NCBI GenBank assembly: GCA_017305835.1
Contig: JAFKJY010000108.1
Coordinates: 1-52,457 of the forward strand
Origin: Hyphomicrobiales bacterium
Lineage (GTDB): Bacteria > Pseudomonadota > Alphaproteobacteria > Rhizobiales > Rhizobiaceae
Reading direction: 5' to 3'
Length of the DNA: 52,457 bases
Below the pieces are notes generated by a model, which was not told where the DNA came from, did no database searches, and worked only from the letters and a program-made list of their open reading frames with translations. A program made the translations under genes and the position numbers. Shown here piece after piece: positions 1 to 8,770 of this stretch. Numbering within the stretch: position 1 is the first letter of the stretch; the number at the start of each line of letters is the position of its first letter.

Positions 1-115
1 CGAGGCCGATGTCGCCATCCTCGGCGGTGTCGACATTGTAGCCGGCGCCGACGAGGGCGCGGGCGGTGAAGCTACGCACGGAATAGTCGTCCTCGACCAC
101 CAGGATACGGCTCAA
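1..115 (-). CDS. cpdR: Response regulator receiver protein, CpdR-like (partial)
   Basis: Only the first 38 codons are inside the window; the gene runs off the left edge. The N-terminus reads as a receiver domain: a hydrophobic first strand (SRILVVEDD) with the acidic pair that binds Mg, then a helix of the type seen in CpdR single-domain receivers. The start is TTG at 115, chosen because a GGAGG ribosome-binding site lies about 8 nt upstream and no ATG is near. CpdR proteins control ClpXP-dependent proteolysis in alphaproteobacteria. The CpdR assignment is an inference from this short stretch and from the hpt neighbourhood; another single-domain receiver is possible. Confidence 0.6.
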   Translation of the reverse strand, partial: MSRILVVEDDYSVRSFTARALVGAGYNVDTAEDGDIGL

Positions 116-142
116 GCGCGGTCCTCCGCCGTTTTTTGTCTT

Positions 143-191
143 GCGCATGTCGTCATCCCGAAACCGGTCCCCGCTTTCGGGCGACATGCGC
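143..191. repeat. Dispersed palindromic repeat, copy 1
   Basis: Inverted repeat with 10-bp outer arms (GCGCATGTCG / CGACATGCGC) and inner arms CCCGAAA / TTTCGGG. It lies between the 3' end of hpt and the start of the CpdR-like gene. The same element recurs at 11677-11725 and 23294-23339. It could form a nested hairpin in RNA and may act as a terminator or mRNA stabiliser after hpt. Confidence 0.8.
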
Positions 192-194
192 CTG

Positions 195-737
195 TCAGGC
201 GTCGCCCTTGACGACGCCGACGAAAGGCAGCTCGCGGAAGGCGTGGGCGACGTCCATGCCGTAACCGACGACGAAATAGTCGGGGCAGTCGAAGCCGACG
301 AAATCGGCCTCCAGCTCGATCTGGCGGCGCATGCTCTTGTCAAGCAGCACGGCGATCGACACGCTTCTCGCCCCGCGCGACAGCATCAGGTCGCGCGTGT
401 AGCGCAGCGTCTTGCCCGATTCGAGGATGTCGTCGATCAGGAGAACGTCGCGGCCGGCGACGTCATTGTCGATGTCGCGCAGCACTCGCACCTGCCCGCT
501 CGTGGTGCCGGCACCGTAGCTGGAGATGAAGATGAACTCGACCTCCGGCGACAGGCCGGTGTCGTGCATGGCGCGGATCAGGTCGGCGGCGAAGATGAAG
601 GAGCCCTTCAGCACCGAGATGACCAAGAGGTCGTGATAGTCGCGGCCCGCGATCTCCTTGGCGAGCTCGAGGTTGCGACGGGCGATGGTCGAGGCCGAAA
701 ACAGCACCTCGATATCCTTGCCGCGGACGACGGGCAT
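195..737 (-). CDS. hpt: Hypoxanthine phosphoribosyltransferase
   Basis: A cytoplasmic purine-salvage enzyme that joins hypoxanthine or guanine to PRPP to give IMP or GMP. The 180-residue protein has the usual length. The PRPP-binding signature VLLIDDILESGKTL is at residues 98-111, and the flexible-loop region SYGAGTTSG (73-81) precedes it. The C-terminal YFVVGYGMD stretch is typical of the purine-binding region. Its ATG overlaps the stop of the upstream membrane-protein gene by one base, so the two are probably co-transcribed. A dispersed palindromic repeat follows the stop codon. Confidence 0.95.
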   Translation of the reverse strand: MPVVRGKDIEVLFSASTIARRNLELAKEIAGRDYHDLLVISVLKGSFIFAADLIRAMHDTGLSPEVEFIFISSYGAGTTSGQVRVLRDIDNDVAGRDVLLIDDILESGKTLRYTRDLMLSRGARSVSIAVLLDKSMRRQIELEADFVGFDCPDYFVVGYGMDVAHAFRELPFVGVVKGDA

Positions 738-1375
738 CAGAGGCTGCCTTCCTTCCTGAAGTCGACGGTAACGCTCTCGACGCCGTCCTTAGGGGCATCG
801 AGGCGGCTGGAGAAGGCGAAGCGCTCGCCGGGCGCGAGCACGCGGTCGCTTGTCCCCAGGAAATAGCGGGTGGTGCGGCCGTCCTTGCCGGCGACGCTGA
901 TCTCGAGGCCGGACAGCGCGGCGCGGGCGGCGCCGTCATTGGCGACCTCGCCGTCGACGAGCAGGAAGGCGCGGGCGCCCTGGCGCTCGATGCGGCTCTC
1001 GACCTTCGCGATGCGCAGCGGCACCGCGGCAGTGCGGACGATGGGTGCTGCCGGCTGCGGCCGGGCCATCAGCGCGTGGCCGCCGGAGACCCAGAAGGCG
1101 GCCGCCACCATGAACAGGCCGCCGGCCCAGAACAGCGGGCCGCCGCGCTCGCGCCGGCGCCGCTCGGCCTCGCCGCGCAGGATGTCCATGCCGGGAGAGG
1201 CGGTGGCGCCCGGCGCCGAGGCGGCCGGCTGCTGCACGGCGCCGGTCACGGGATCGACGGTGACGTATTCGGCGTCGATGACGTCCGGCGCGGGCGACGG
1301 CCGTGACGAGGTCGCGCGCGGGCCGCCGGCCATGATTTCGCCGGAAAACGGACGTGCCATGTTCTCGTCGGTCAT
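737..1375 (-). CDS. DUF3426-like single-pass membrane protein
   Basis: Protein of 212 residues. The proline-rich, presumably cytoplasmic N-terminal third (about 1-80) leads to one membrane helix near residues 81-104 and a C-terminal domain whose pattern (GEVANDG..., LAPGERFAF..., VESVTVDF) resembles the DUF3426 fold found at the end of many alphaproteobacterial zinc-ribbon proteins. No MJ0042-type CxxC ribbon is visible at the N-terminus, so this is either a divergent or a ribbon-less form. It overlaps hpt by one base and diverges from ftsE. The function is unknown. Confidence 0.8.
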   Translation of the reverse strand: MTDENMARPFSGEIMAGGPRATSSRPSPAPDVIDAEYVTVDPVTGAVQQPAASAPGATASPGMDILRGEAERRRRERGGPLFWAGGLFMVAAAFWVSGGHALMARPQPAAPIVRTAAVPLRIAKVESRIERQGARAFLLVDGEVANDGAARAALSGLEISVAGKDGRTTRYFLGTSDRVLAPGERFAFSSRLDAPKDGVESVTVDFRKEGSL

Positions 1376-1532
1376 CTCGGCCTTTCGGGAACGCCTCCGT
1401 CCGGGTTAAAGGGAAATGGTTAATGCTTCGCGACCGCGGCGCGGCTTAACCTCCGGTTAAGCATAAGTCCCGATTGTCGGGGACCGGCCGCGACACCCAC
1501 GCTTCCGCCCCCAAACGCCAGGGACGCCTCCG

Positions 1533-2192
1533 TTGATCCGCTTCGAAAATGTCGGCCTGAGATACGGCATGGGGCCGGAAATCCTGCGCGACGTTTCCTT
1601 CCAGATCCCGGAACGCTCGTTCCAGTTCCTCAGCGGGCCGTCGGGCGCCGGCAAGACCTCGCTGCTGCGGCTGCTGTTCCTGTCGCTCAAGCCGACGCGC
1701 GGGCTGATCACCGTGTTCGGCAAGGAGCGCTCGCAGATCACGCGGCGCGACCTGCCGCTGATCCGCCGGCGCATCGGCATCGTGTTCCAGGACTTCCGCC
1801 TGCTGGAGCACATGACGACCTACGAGAACGTGGCGCTGCCGCTGAGGGTGCGCGGGCGGCAGGAGGCGAGCTACCGCAGCGACGTGATCGAGCTTCTGAA
1901 ATGGGTCGGGCTCGGCGAGCGCATGCACGTGCTGCCGCCGGTGCTGTCGGGCGGCGAGAAGCAGCGCGCCGCGATCGCGCGCGCGCTGATCGAGCAGCCG
2001 CGCATCCTGCTCGCCGACGAGCCGACCGGCAATGTCGACCCGACGCTGGCGCGGCGGCTGCTGCGGCTGTTCATCGAGCTCAACCGGCTGGGCACGGCCG
2101 TCGTCATCGCCACGCACGACCTGACGCTGATGGAGCAGGTCGAGGCGCGGCGCATGGTGCTCGCCGACGGCAGGCTGGACATCTATGACTGA
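1533..2192 (+). CDS. ftsE: Cell-division ABC transporter ATPase FtsE
   Basis: ATPase partner of FtsX. The FtsEX complex at the divisome uses ATP hydrolysis to control periplasmic peptidoglycan hydrolases. Walker A GPSGAGKTS (residues 35-43), the signature LSGGEKQR, Walker B ILLADEPTGNVD and the H-loop THD are all intact. Length is 219 residues, normal for FtsE. The start is TTG at 1533; no in-frame ATG gives a full N-terminal beta strand. The stop lies inside ftsX (8-bp overlap), so the two are translationally coupled. The 157 bp upstream, shared with the divergent DUF3426-like gene, should hold its promoter, but I cannot assign one firmly. Confidence 0.95.
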   Translation: MIRFENVGLRYGMGPEILRDVSFQIPERSFQFLSGPSGAGKTSLLRLLFLSLKPTRGLITVFGKERSQITRRDLPLIRRRIGIVFQDFRLLEHMTTYENVALPLRVRGRQEASYRSDVIELLKWVGLGERMHVLPPVLSGGEKQRAAIARALIEQPRILLADEPTGNVDPTLARRLLRLFIELNRLGTAVVIATHDLTLMEQVEARRMVLADGRLDIYD

Positions 2193-3177
2193 GGCGGGCG
2201 CGACAGGCCCGGCGCAGCGGCCGGAGGCGCAGCGGGGCGCGCCGCCCATGCGCCCGCGCCAGCGCCGCACCGCGCCGATCGTGCCGCCGCAGGCGCTGGC
2301 CGGCAACGCGCTGGTGCTGGTCATCGCGATCATGACCTTCCTGTCGTGCCTGACGCTGGGCGCCGTCACGCTGGTCAACGACACGGCTGCGACCTGGCAG
2401 ACGCAAATCTCGCGCGAGGCGACGATCCAGATCAAGCCGGCCGAGGGGCTGGACATGGAGGCCGCGCTCGCCGGGGCGGCGAAGATCGCCGGCGGCTTCG
2501 CCGGGGTGCGCTCGACGACGGTGATCGACCGGGCGGCGACGGCACGGCTGCTGGAGCCGTGGCTGGGAACCGGGCTCGACATCGACGAACTGCCGGTGCC
2601 GCGGCTGGTCACCATCACCATCGACCCGGCCGGCCCGCCCGACTTCGCGGCGATGCGGCAGGCGCTGACCGAACAGATCCCGCAGGCCTCGCTCGACGAC
2701 CACCGCAACTGGGTCGACCGGCTGGTGGCGATGGCGCGCACGACGGTGACGATCGGCGCCGGCGTGCTGGCGCTGATGCTGTCGGCGACGGTGCTGACGG
2801 TGGTGTTCGCGACGCGCGGCGCAATGGCCGGCAGCGGCCACATCATCGAGGTGCTGCATTTCGTCGGCGCCGAGGCGCGCTTCATCGCCGCGCAGTTCCG
2901 CCGCCACTTCCTCGTCACCGGCATGAAGGGCGCGGCGGCGGGAGGGCTGGCCGCGGCGATCATCTTCCTCGGCTTCTCGTGGTGGTCGTCGCGCAACCTC
3001 GCCACGCCGGAAGGCGACCAGGCGGCCGCGCTGTTCGGCAATTTCGCCATCGGGCTGTCGGGCTATGCCGGCGTGCTGGTGATCGTGCTGGCGGTGGCGG
3101 TGCTGACGGCGGCGACCTCGCACATCACGGTCGTCTCCTTCCTCAGCGACCTCGACGCCCGGCAGAGCGACGGGTGA
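2185..3177 (+). CDS. ftsX: Cell-division ABC transporter permease FtsX
   Basis: Membrane partner of FtsE. The 330-residue protein has a long proline/arginine-rich cytoplasmic N-terminus, a first membrane segment near residues 35-58, an extracytoplasmic domain (about 60-180) that in known FtsX proteins contacts hydrolase activators, and three further membrane helices to the C-terminus, giving the classic 1+3 layout. It overlaps ftsE by 8 bp. The ATG start is fixed by this overlap. Confidence 0.93.
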   Translation: MTEAGATGPAQRPEAQRGAPPMRPRQRRTAPIVPPQALAGNALVLVIAIMTFLSCLTLGAVTLVNDTAATWQTQISREATIQIKPAEGLDMEAALAGAAKIAGGFAGVRSTTVIDRAATARLLEPWLGTGLDIDELPVPRLVTITIDPAGPPDFAAMRQALTEQIPQASLDDHRNWVDRLVAMARTTVTIGAGVLALMLSATVLTVVFATRGAMAGSGHIIEVLHFVGAEARFIAAQFRRHFLVTGMKGAAAGGLAAAIIFLGFSWWSSRNLATPEGDQAAALFGNFAIGLSGYAGVLVIVLAVAVLTAATSHITVVSFLSDLDARQSDG

Positions 3178-3303
3178 GGCGACGCGTGCCGGGACAAAAC
3201 GCCGCTCATGGGCGCGGCCGCGTTCACGCGGCGAATCATGCTGTAATCATTTGTGGCCGGGCGCGCCCGGTCCGCGTCGCAATGGCGTGATAGGCAGGAG
3301 GGC

Positions 3304-3996
3304 ATGAAGGGACGGATCGAGGCACCCGGCGGCGCGAGCGAGCGCGGAGCCCGGCGAGGGCGTTCGCCCTGGCTGCGCCTGTCCTTCTGGACAGGCGGGG
3401 CGCTGCTGCTCTCCTTCGCGCTGGGCTTCGCGCTGTTTTCCACCCATGTCGGAAGGCTGGCGGCGCCGCAGGCGCAGAGGGCGGCCGACGCCATCATCGT
3501 GCTCACCGGCGGCCAGTCGCGCATCGACGCGGCGGTGAGCCTGCTGAAGTCCGGCAAGGGCAAGCGGCTCTTGATCAGCGGCGTCAACCCGATCGCGCGG
3601 CCGGAGGACCTGCGCCGCGCCACCGGCGCGGAGAAGTCGCTGTTCTCCTGCTGCGTCGACATCGACCATGCGGCGCTGGACACGATCGGCAATGCCGAGG
3701 AGAGCGCCAAGTGGATGCACGCCAACGCGTTCTCCACCGCCATCCTCGTCACCAACAACTACCACATGCCGCGCTCGCTGCTGGAGATGCGGCGCATCGA
3801 CGACAGCATCGAGCTGATCCCCTATCCGGTGGTCAACACCCGCATCGACCGCGGCGAATGGATGCTCAACGCGGACGCGCTGCGGGTGCTGTTCACCGAA
3901 TACACGAAATACCTCGCCGCGATCGCGCGCGGCATGCTCGACGAGCGCATGGGCGCCGCGACCGCGCAGCCGCTGGAGGCGGCCTCGGTCGAATAG
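3304..3996 (+). CDS. DUF218 (YdcF/SanA/ElyC-type) membrane-anchored protein
   Basis: After an N-terminal membrane anchor (about residues 20-45) comes a DUF218 domain beginning ADAIIVLTGGQSRIDAAV and ending in the VTNNYHMPRSLLEM block, both hallmarks of the family. DUF218 proteins such as ElyC and SanA act in envelope or peptidoglycan-precursor homeostasis; the exact role here is unknown. I start at ATG 3304, behind an AGGAGG at 3296-3301 (short spacing); a GTG at 3253 would add 17 residues without similarity. It lies between ftsX and the acyltransferase gene on the same strand. Confidence 0.85.
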   Translation: MKGRIEAPGGASERGARRGRSPWLRLSFWTGGALLLSFALGFALFSTHVGRLAAPQAQRAADAIIVLTGGQSRIDAAVSLLKSGKGKRLLISGVNPIARPEDLRRATGAEKSLFSCCVDIDHAALDTIGNAEESAKWMHANAFSTAILVTNNYHMPRSLLEMRRIDDSIELIPYPVVNTRIDRGEWMLNADALRVLFTEYTKYLAAIARGMLDERMGAATAQPLEAASVE

Positions 3997-4054
3997 AGCG
4001 CGCAGCTTGCCTTTCGCCCGGGCTGGTGTAACCAGCAGGCAAGGGGGCTCACGC

Positions 4055-4867
4055 ATGCTCTACATCCGCTCCATCGCCTTCAACGCCGCGTTCTACCTGA
4101 ACCTCATCGTGCAGATGATCTTCTGGACGCCGTATTATTTCCTGGTGCCGCGCCACCGGGCGTGGCTCGTGCCGAAGTTCTGGTCGCGCTCCAGCGTCTG
4201 GCTGATGGAGAAGCTGGCCGGCATCAGGATGGACGTGCAGGGCATGGAGAACCTGCCCGACGGCCCCTACATCCTGGCGCCGAAGCACCAGTCCTTCCTC
4301 GACACGATCTGCTTCCTGCCCTACATCCGCGACCCGCTCTACATCCTCAAGCGCGAGCTGCGCTGGATCCCCTTCTTCGGCTGGTACATCATCAAGATGC
4401 GGATGGTGCCGGTCGACCGCGGCAAGCGCTCCAAGGCGTTGAAGGAGGTGATCGCCCGCACGCGCGAGGAGATGAAGCAGAACCGCCAGCTCATCATCTA
4501 CCCGGAAGGCACGCGGCGGGCGCCGGGGGCGGAACCGAACTACAAATGGGGCATCGTCGAGCTCTATTCGGAGCTCGGCATCCCGGTGGTGCCGGTGGCC
4601 CACCAGGCCGGGCTCTACTGGCCGCGCCGCAAATTCCTGCGCTATCCGGGCACGATCCACGCCCGCTTCCTGCCGCCGATCCCGCCGGGACTGCCGCGGC
4701 AGGAGATGTACGACCGGCTGGTCGCCGAGACCGAGGCCGCCTGCGACGCCTTCCTGCTCGCCGCCGCCACCGGGCCAAATCCGCCGCCGCTGCCGCCGAC
4801 GGCGGCAAGGCGCGTGGCCGAGCTGCAGGTGGCCGGCGAGGCGACGGAGGTGACGGCCGGAGGGTAG
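4055..4867 (+). CDS. plsC: 1-acyl-sn-glycerol-3-phosphate acyltransferase (PlsC family)
   Basis: Transfers an acyl chain to lysophosphatidic acid, giving phosphatidic acid for membrane lipid synthesis. The catalytic motif H-x4-D is at residues 78-83 (HQSFLD), and the glycerol-phosphate-binding YPEGTR is near residues 150-155. An N-terminal hydrophobic segment (about 8-32) would anchor it to the inner membrane. The ATG at 4055 follows a G-rich ribosome-binding site. The C-terminal 35 residues are Pro/Ala-rich and unlikely to be catalytic. A DUF218 gene precedes it by about 60 bp. Confidence 0.93.
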   Translation: MLYIRSIAFNAAFYLNLIVQMIFWTPYYFLVPRHRAWLVPKFWSRSSVWLMEKLAGIRMDVQGMENLPDGPYILAPKHQSFLDTICFLPYIRDPLYILKRELRWIPFFGWYIIKMRMVPVDRGKRSKALKEVIARTREEMKQNRQLIIYPEGTRRAPGAEPNYKWGIVELYSELGIPVVPVAHQAGLYWPRRKFLRYPGTIHARFLPPIPPGLPRQEMYDRLVAETEAACDAFLLAAATGPNPPPLPPTAARRVAELQVAGEATEVTAGG

Positions 4868-4878
4868 GGGACTTCCTT

Positions 4879-5445
4879 TCAGGGTAGGCGCGCAGGTGCG
4901 TGATCTGCCTCAGATGCCTTCCTCTGCCCCCGGCGCGACGCGGCGGCGACGGCTTCCAGCCAGCGGTCGCGGATGCCGAGGACCTTGAGGTGCTCGACGG
5001 TGTTGGCGACGTAGTCCTCGTTGCGGCCGGACTGGCCGACCGCGCCGGAGACGTGACGCGCCGCGTCCTCGACGTCCAGGCGACCGGCATATTGCGCATG
5101 CGCGCGGTCGACCACGTAGGCGAGCGCCGAAACCTCCGGCCCGCCCTCGAGTCGGACGGGGAGCGAGCGCTCCAGATAGACGTTGGTGACCAGCTCGCGC
5201 TCGCGCAGATAGCCCACCACCTCGTCGCGCAGGCCGCCGGGCACGCGGAAGGCCAGCCCGACGCAGGAGCCGCCGCGGTCGAGCCCGAGCACGAGGCCGG
5301 GCCGGTCGGGCGTGCCGCGGTGGACATGGGAGAGCACGCAGAGCGAGCGGCGATAGCCGTGGAGCCGGGCGCGGCGGGTCTCGACATGCGCGAAGCCAGG
5401 ACGCCAGATCAGCGAGCCGTAGCCAAACACCCAAAAATCGCTCAT
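4879..5445 (-). CDS. Gamma-glutamylcyclotransferase, ChaC family
   Basis: ChaC-type enzymes cleave glutathione to 5-oxoproline and Cys-Gly in the cytoplasm. The 188-residue protein starts with the family signature FGYGSLIWRPGF, which forms the substrate-binding loop, and has the conserved YLERE-type region with the catalytic acidic residue, followed by the Y..R....GYS-like C-terminal half in divergent form. The start is ATG 5445, directly before the FGYGSL strand; a longer reading to 5523 adds only low-complexity sequence. It is convergent with plsC (11 bp apart) and divergent from the DUF2125 gene. Confidence 0.88.
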   Translation of the reverse strand: MSDFWVFGYGSLIWRPGFAHVETRRARLHGYRRSLCVLSHVHRGTPDRPGLVLGLDRGGSCVGLAFRVPGGLRDEVVGYLRERELVTNVYLERSLPVRLEGGPEVSALAYVVDRAHAQYAGRLDVEDAARHVSGAVGQSGRNEDYVANTVEHLKVLGIRDRWLEAVAAASRRGQRKASEADHAPARLP

Positions 5446-5521
5446 ATCGCCTGCCTGACGGGAAAAGCGGTGGCGCCGTGCGGCGGCGGCCGCGAGCGGA
5501 CCGGTTAGCGAGGCGGGCGGC

Positions 5522-6517
5522 ATGGCGTCAAGTCGGGCAGGGGGAAAGAACGTCTCGCGGCGTTTCTTCTGGATGGCGGTCGGGATCGTGGCGGCGATCG
5601 GCCTCTACACCGCCGGCTGGCACTATGCGGCCGGCCGCCTGCTCGACCGCGCCAACGCCACGCTCGCCGCACTCGGCCGCGACGGCAACCGCGCGGTCTG
5701 CGAGACGCCGGCGGTGCACGGCTATCCGTTCCGCATCGGGCTCTATTGCGACGCGACCTATGTCGAGCGCGCGGCGCTGGGCGCGGCGGCCTCGACCGGC
5801 GCCTTCCGCTCGGCCGCGCAGATCTACGACCCGCGCCACGTCGTGGCCGAGGCGGACGCGCCGGCGCGGGTGACGCTGCCGGGCATGGTGCCGCTCGACG
5901 TCGACTGGGCGGCGCTGCGCGCCTCGGCGCGGCTGGCGCGCCCGCTGCCGGAGCTGGTCTCGATCGAGGCGCGCAAGGTCGAGGCTGTGGCCGACATGCC
6001 CGGGCCGGACGGGCCGACCGCGTTCACCGCCGACCGGCTGGAGCTGCATCTGCGGCCGAACGGCGGCAACCTCGACGCGGCTGCGCGCTTCGAGGCGCTG
6101 GAGCCGGGCCGCTTCCTGCTCGGCGAGGGCACCGTGCCGCCGCTGTCGGGGCTTGTCGACGTGACGGTGGCCGACGGGATCGAGCGGCTGCGGGCGCGGC
6201 GCGGCGAACTGCGCGGCCTGTCGCTGACGGTGCGGCAGGCGGAGGTCAGGACGGCCTCGGGCGCCGGGCTGACGGCCGCGGGGACGATCTCGGTCGGTCA
6301 GGACGGCCTCGTCGACGCGCGGCTGACGCTCGGCGCGCTCAAGGCGCAGGAGCTGGCGCCGGTGCTGGCGGCGGCCTTCCCGGCCGAGGCCGACCGCATC
6401 CGCGCCGCCTTCGCGGGGCTGGCGACGCTGGGCGACGCACCCTCGCTGCCGCTGACGGTCACCAAGGGGCAGGTCTATCTCGGCTTCATTCCGCTCGGCG
6501 CGCTGCCGCCTTTATGA
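5522..6517 (+). CDS. DUF2125 family membrane-anchored protein
   Basis: Protein of 331 residues with an N-terminal membrane anchor (about residues 14-36) and a long extracytoplasmic part. The YPFRIGLYCD motif near residues 66-75 is the typical DUF2125 marker in rhizobia. The rest is rich in repeating beta-strand patterns such as AGTISVGQDGLVDARLTL. Function is unknown; family members are presumed envelope proteins. Its TGA stop sits in the left arm of a long inverted repeat whose other arm holds the stop of the convergent tyrA gene. Confidence 0.85.
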   Translation: MASSRAGGKNVSRRFFWMAVGIVAAIGLYTAGWHYAAGRLLDRANATLAALGRDGNRAVCETPAVHGYPFRIGLYCDATYVERAALGAAASTGAFRSAAQIYDPRHVVAEADAPARVTLPGMVPLDVDWAALRASARLARPLPELVSIEARKVEAVADMPGPDGPTAFTADRLELHLRPNGGNLDAAARFEALEPGRFLLGEGTVPPLSGLVDVTVADGIERLRARRGELRGLSLTVRQAEVRTASGAGLTAAGTISVGQDGLVDARLTLGALKAQELAPVLAAAFPAEADRIRAAFAGLATLGDAPSLPLTVTKGQVYLGFIPLGALPPL

Positions 6518-6688
6518 GAGACCTTTTGAAAATCCGGTGAGGCCGGGCTGCAAACGGCGTCCGGCTGTGCTCCGGTGCTCACGTACCCAAATGTACGCTC
6601 CGCTCCGGTGCTCGCCGGCCACCGTTTTGGTCGCTACGCGCCCATCTTCGATTCCGCCTCGGCCTGACGGTTTTTCAAAAGGTCTCAG
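6515..6688. repeat. Inverted-repeat element, probable bidirectional terminator
   Basis: The outer arms start at the two stop codons: GAGACCTTTTGAAAA at 6518-6532 pairs with TTTTCAAAAGGTCTC at 6672-6686, and the match continues imperfectly for about 30 bp. Between them is a 33-bp spaced direct repeat (CTCCGGTGCTC at 6571-6581 and 6604-6614) and a small palindrome CGTAC-CCAAAT-GTACG. The element sits exactly between two convergent genes and may fold in either transcript. It is probably a dispersed element of this genus, but there is no second copy in the window. Confidence 0.7.
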
Positions 6689-7620
6689 CCCTTGGGCTGG
6701 CCCGCGGCCTGCTGGCGGCCGAAGTCCGGCGCGTCGACTTCCTGGCCGGCCTCGATGATGGAGCGGCGCACCGCGCGGGTGCGGCTGAACAGGTCGAACA
6801 GCTTGTCGCCCTCGCCCCAGCGGATCGCCCGCTGCAGGGAGGCGAGATCCTCCGAGAAGCGGGACAGCATCTCCAGGATGGCGTCGCGGTTGTGCAGGCA
6901 CACGTCGCGCCACATAGTCGGGTCGGACGCCGCGAGGCGGGTGAAGTCGCGAAAACCGGAGGCCGAGTACTTGATGACCTCGGACTTGGTCACCGTCTGC
7001 AGGTCGTCGGCGGTGCCGACGATGTTGTAGGCGATGATGTGCGGCAGGTGCGAGACGATCGCCAGCACCTTGTCGTGGTGGTCCGGGTCCATCGTGTCGA
7101 CGTTGGAGCCGCAGGCGCGCCAGAAGGCCGAGAGCGTCTCCAGCGCGGCCGGATCGGTGCCCGGCAGCGGCGTGAAGATGCACCAGCGGTTGCGGAAGAG
7201 CTCGGCGAAGCCGGCGTCGGGGCCGGACTTCTCCGTGCCGGCCAGCGGGTGGCCGGGGATGAAGTGGACGCCCGCCGGAACGTGCGGGGCCATCTGCGCG
7301 ATGACAGAGCCCTTGGTCGAGCCGACGTCGGTGAGGATGGCGCCGGGCTTGAGCACCGGGGCGATCGCCTGCGCCACCTCGCCGGAGGAGCCGACCGGCA
7401 CGGAGACGATGACGAGGTCGGCGTCGCGGGCCGCCTCGGCGAGGTCGGTGTGGTAGCTGTCGCCGAGGCCCAGCTCTTCGGCGCGCTTCAGTGTGGCCGG
7501 GCTGCGGGTGGCGATGGCGACATGGCCGGCCAGCCCCTCGCGGCGGATGACGCGCGCCAGCGAGGAGCCGATCAGGCCGATGCCGATCAGGGCGATCCTG
7601 TCGAAATGCGGCGTGCTCAT
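6685..7620 (-). CDS. tyrA: Prephenate/arogenate dehydrogenase (TyrA/TyrC)
   Basis: Oxidative decarboxylation step of tyrosine synthesis. The 311-residue protein has an N-terminal NAD(P) Rossmann motif GIGLIGSSLAR (residues 12-22), the GSTKG and HPLAGTEKSG motifs of the TyrA catalytic region, and the helical C-terminal domain with SHLPHIIAY. No chorismate mutase or ACT domain is fused. Its ATG overlaps the hisC stop (7617-7620), so the two form a tightly coupled pair. The stop lies in the arm of the inverted-repeat element at 6515-6688. NAD versus NADP and prephenate versus arogenate preference cannot be read from the sequence. Confidence 0.93.
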   Translation of the reverse strand: MSTPHFDRIALIGIGLIGSSLARVIRREGLAGHVAIATRSPATLKRAEELGLGDSYHTDLAEAARDADLVIVSVPVGSSGEVAQAIAPVLKPGAILTDVGSTKGSVIAQMAPHVPAGVHFIPGHPLAGTEKSGPDAGFAELFRNRWCIFTPLPGTDPAALETLSAFWRACGSNVDTMDPDHHDKVLAIVSHLPHIIAYNIVGTADDLQTVTKSEVIKYSASGFRDFTRLAASDPTMWRDVCLHNRDAILEMLSRFSEDLASLQRAIRWGEGDKLFDLFSRTRAVRRSIIEAGQEVDAPDFGRQQAAGQPKG

Positions 7621-8720
7621 GCCCGGCGGCCCAGAAGCTCGGCAAGGGCCGCGACCACGCCGCGATTGGCTTCCTCGGAGCCGATCGTCATGCGCAGCGC
7701 GTTGGGGAAGCCGTAGCCGGCGACGCGGCGCAGGATGTAGCCGCGCGCGATGAGGAAATCGTCCGCCTCGGGGGCGGTCCTGCCGCTGCCGTCGAAATGG
7801 ACAAGCACGAAATTGCCGACCGAGGGGGTGACGCGCAGGCCGAGCCTGGTCAGCTCGTCCGTGACCCAGCCGACCCAGTGCTCGTTGTGGTCGGCGGCCT
7901 TGCGCACATGGCCGCGGTCGGCGATGGCCGCCGCGCCCGCCGCGATCGCCGCGGCGTTGACGTTGAAGGGGCCGCGCACGCGGTTCAGCGCGTCGAGCAC
8001 ATGCGCCGGGCCGTAGAGCCAGCCGATGCGCAGGCCGGCCAGACCGTGGATCTTGGAGAAGGTGCGCGTCATCACGACGTTCTCGTTTTCCGCGACCAGC
8101 TCGACGCCGGCCTCGTAGTCGTTGCGCCGCACATATTCGGCATAGGCCGCGTCGACGACGAGCAGCACGCGCTTCGGCAGGCCGGCATGCAGGCGCCGCA
8201 CCTCCTCGAAGGGGATGTAGGTGCCGGTCGGGTTGTTGGGGTTGGCGAGGAAGACGATGCGCGTCCTGTCGGTCACCGCCGCGAGGATGGCGTCGACGTC
8301 GGCGCGTTCGTCCTTCTCCCTGACCACGACGGGCACCGCGCCCGCCGCCTGGATGTAGATGCGGTAGACGAGGAAGCCGTGCTCGGTGAAGACGCCCTCG
8401 TCGCCGGCGCCGAGATAGGTCTGGGCGAGCAGCGCCAGCGCCTCGTCGGAGCCGTTGGTGCACAGGATGTTGGCGGGGTTCAGCCCGTGCGCGGCGCCGA
8501 TCGCCTCGCGCAGCGCCAGCGACTGGCCGTCGGGATACATCTCGGCGCGCTCCAGCACCTTGCGGGCGGCCTCGATCGCTGCCGGCGAGGCGCCGAGCGG
8601 CGTCTCGTTGGACGACAGCTTGTAGACCCTGGCCACGCCCGGCGCATGCTCGCGGCCGGGAACGTAGGCGGAAATGTCCATCACGCCGGGATTCGGCTGC
8701 GGGCGGTCGATCTGTGTCAT
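7617..8720 (-). CDS. hisC: Histidinol-phosphate / aromatic aminotransferase
   Basis: PLP enzyme of the class I/II aminotransferase fold, 367 residues. The PLP-binding lysine is K223 in TRTFSKIHGLAGLRIGW; D190 and Y193 (VVDAAYAEY) and the ANPNNPTGT motif (159-167) line the cofactor pocket. HisC enzymes make L-histidinol phosphate; copies fused in operon to tyrA, as here, commonly act on aromatic amino acids or arogenate. The context therefore suggests a role in Tyr/Phe transamination (inference). It diverges from the SAM-II-controlled metA gene. Confidence 0.92.
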   Translation of the reverse strand: MTQIDRPQPNPGVMDISAYVPGREHAPGVARVYKLSSNETPLGASPAAIEAARKVLERAEMYPDGQSLALREAIGAAHGLNPANILCTNGSDEALALLAQTYLGAGDEGVFTEHGFLVYRIYIQAAGAVPVVVREKDERADVDAILAAVTDRTRIVFLANPNNPTGTYIPFEEVRRLHAGLPKRVLLVVDAAYAEYVRRNDYEAGVELVAENENVVMTRTFSKIHGLAGLRIGWLYGPAHVLDALNRVRGPFNVNAAAIAAGAAAIADRGHVRKAADHNEHWVGWVTDELTRLGLRVTPSVGNFVLVHFDGSGRTAPEADDFLIARGYILRRVAGYGFPNALRMTIGSEEANRGVVAALAELLGRRA

Positions 8721-8770
8721 GGGAGCGGTTCCGAACGATGCGTGCGGCAGGCTCTAGCAAAGCTTTCCCG

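Noticed and set aside
6537..6758. Small plus-strand frame inside the inverted-repeat element
   Set aside because: It is encoded by the repeat itself and runs into tyrA antisense; such frames are repeat artefacts.
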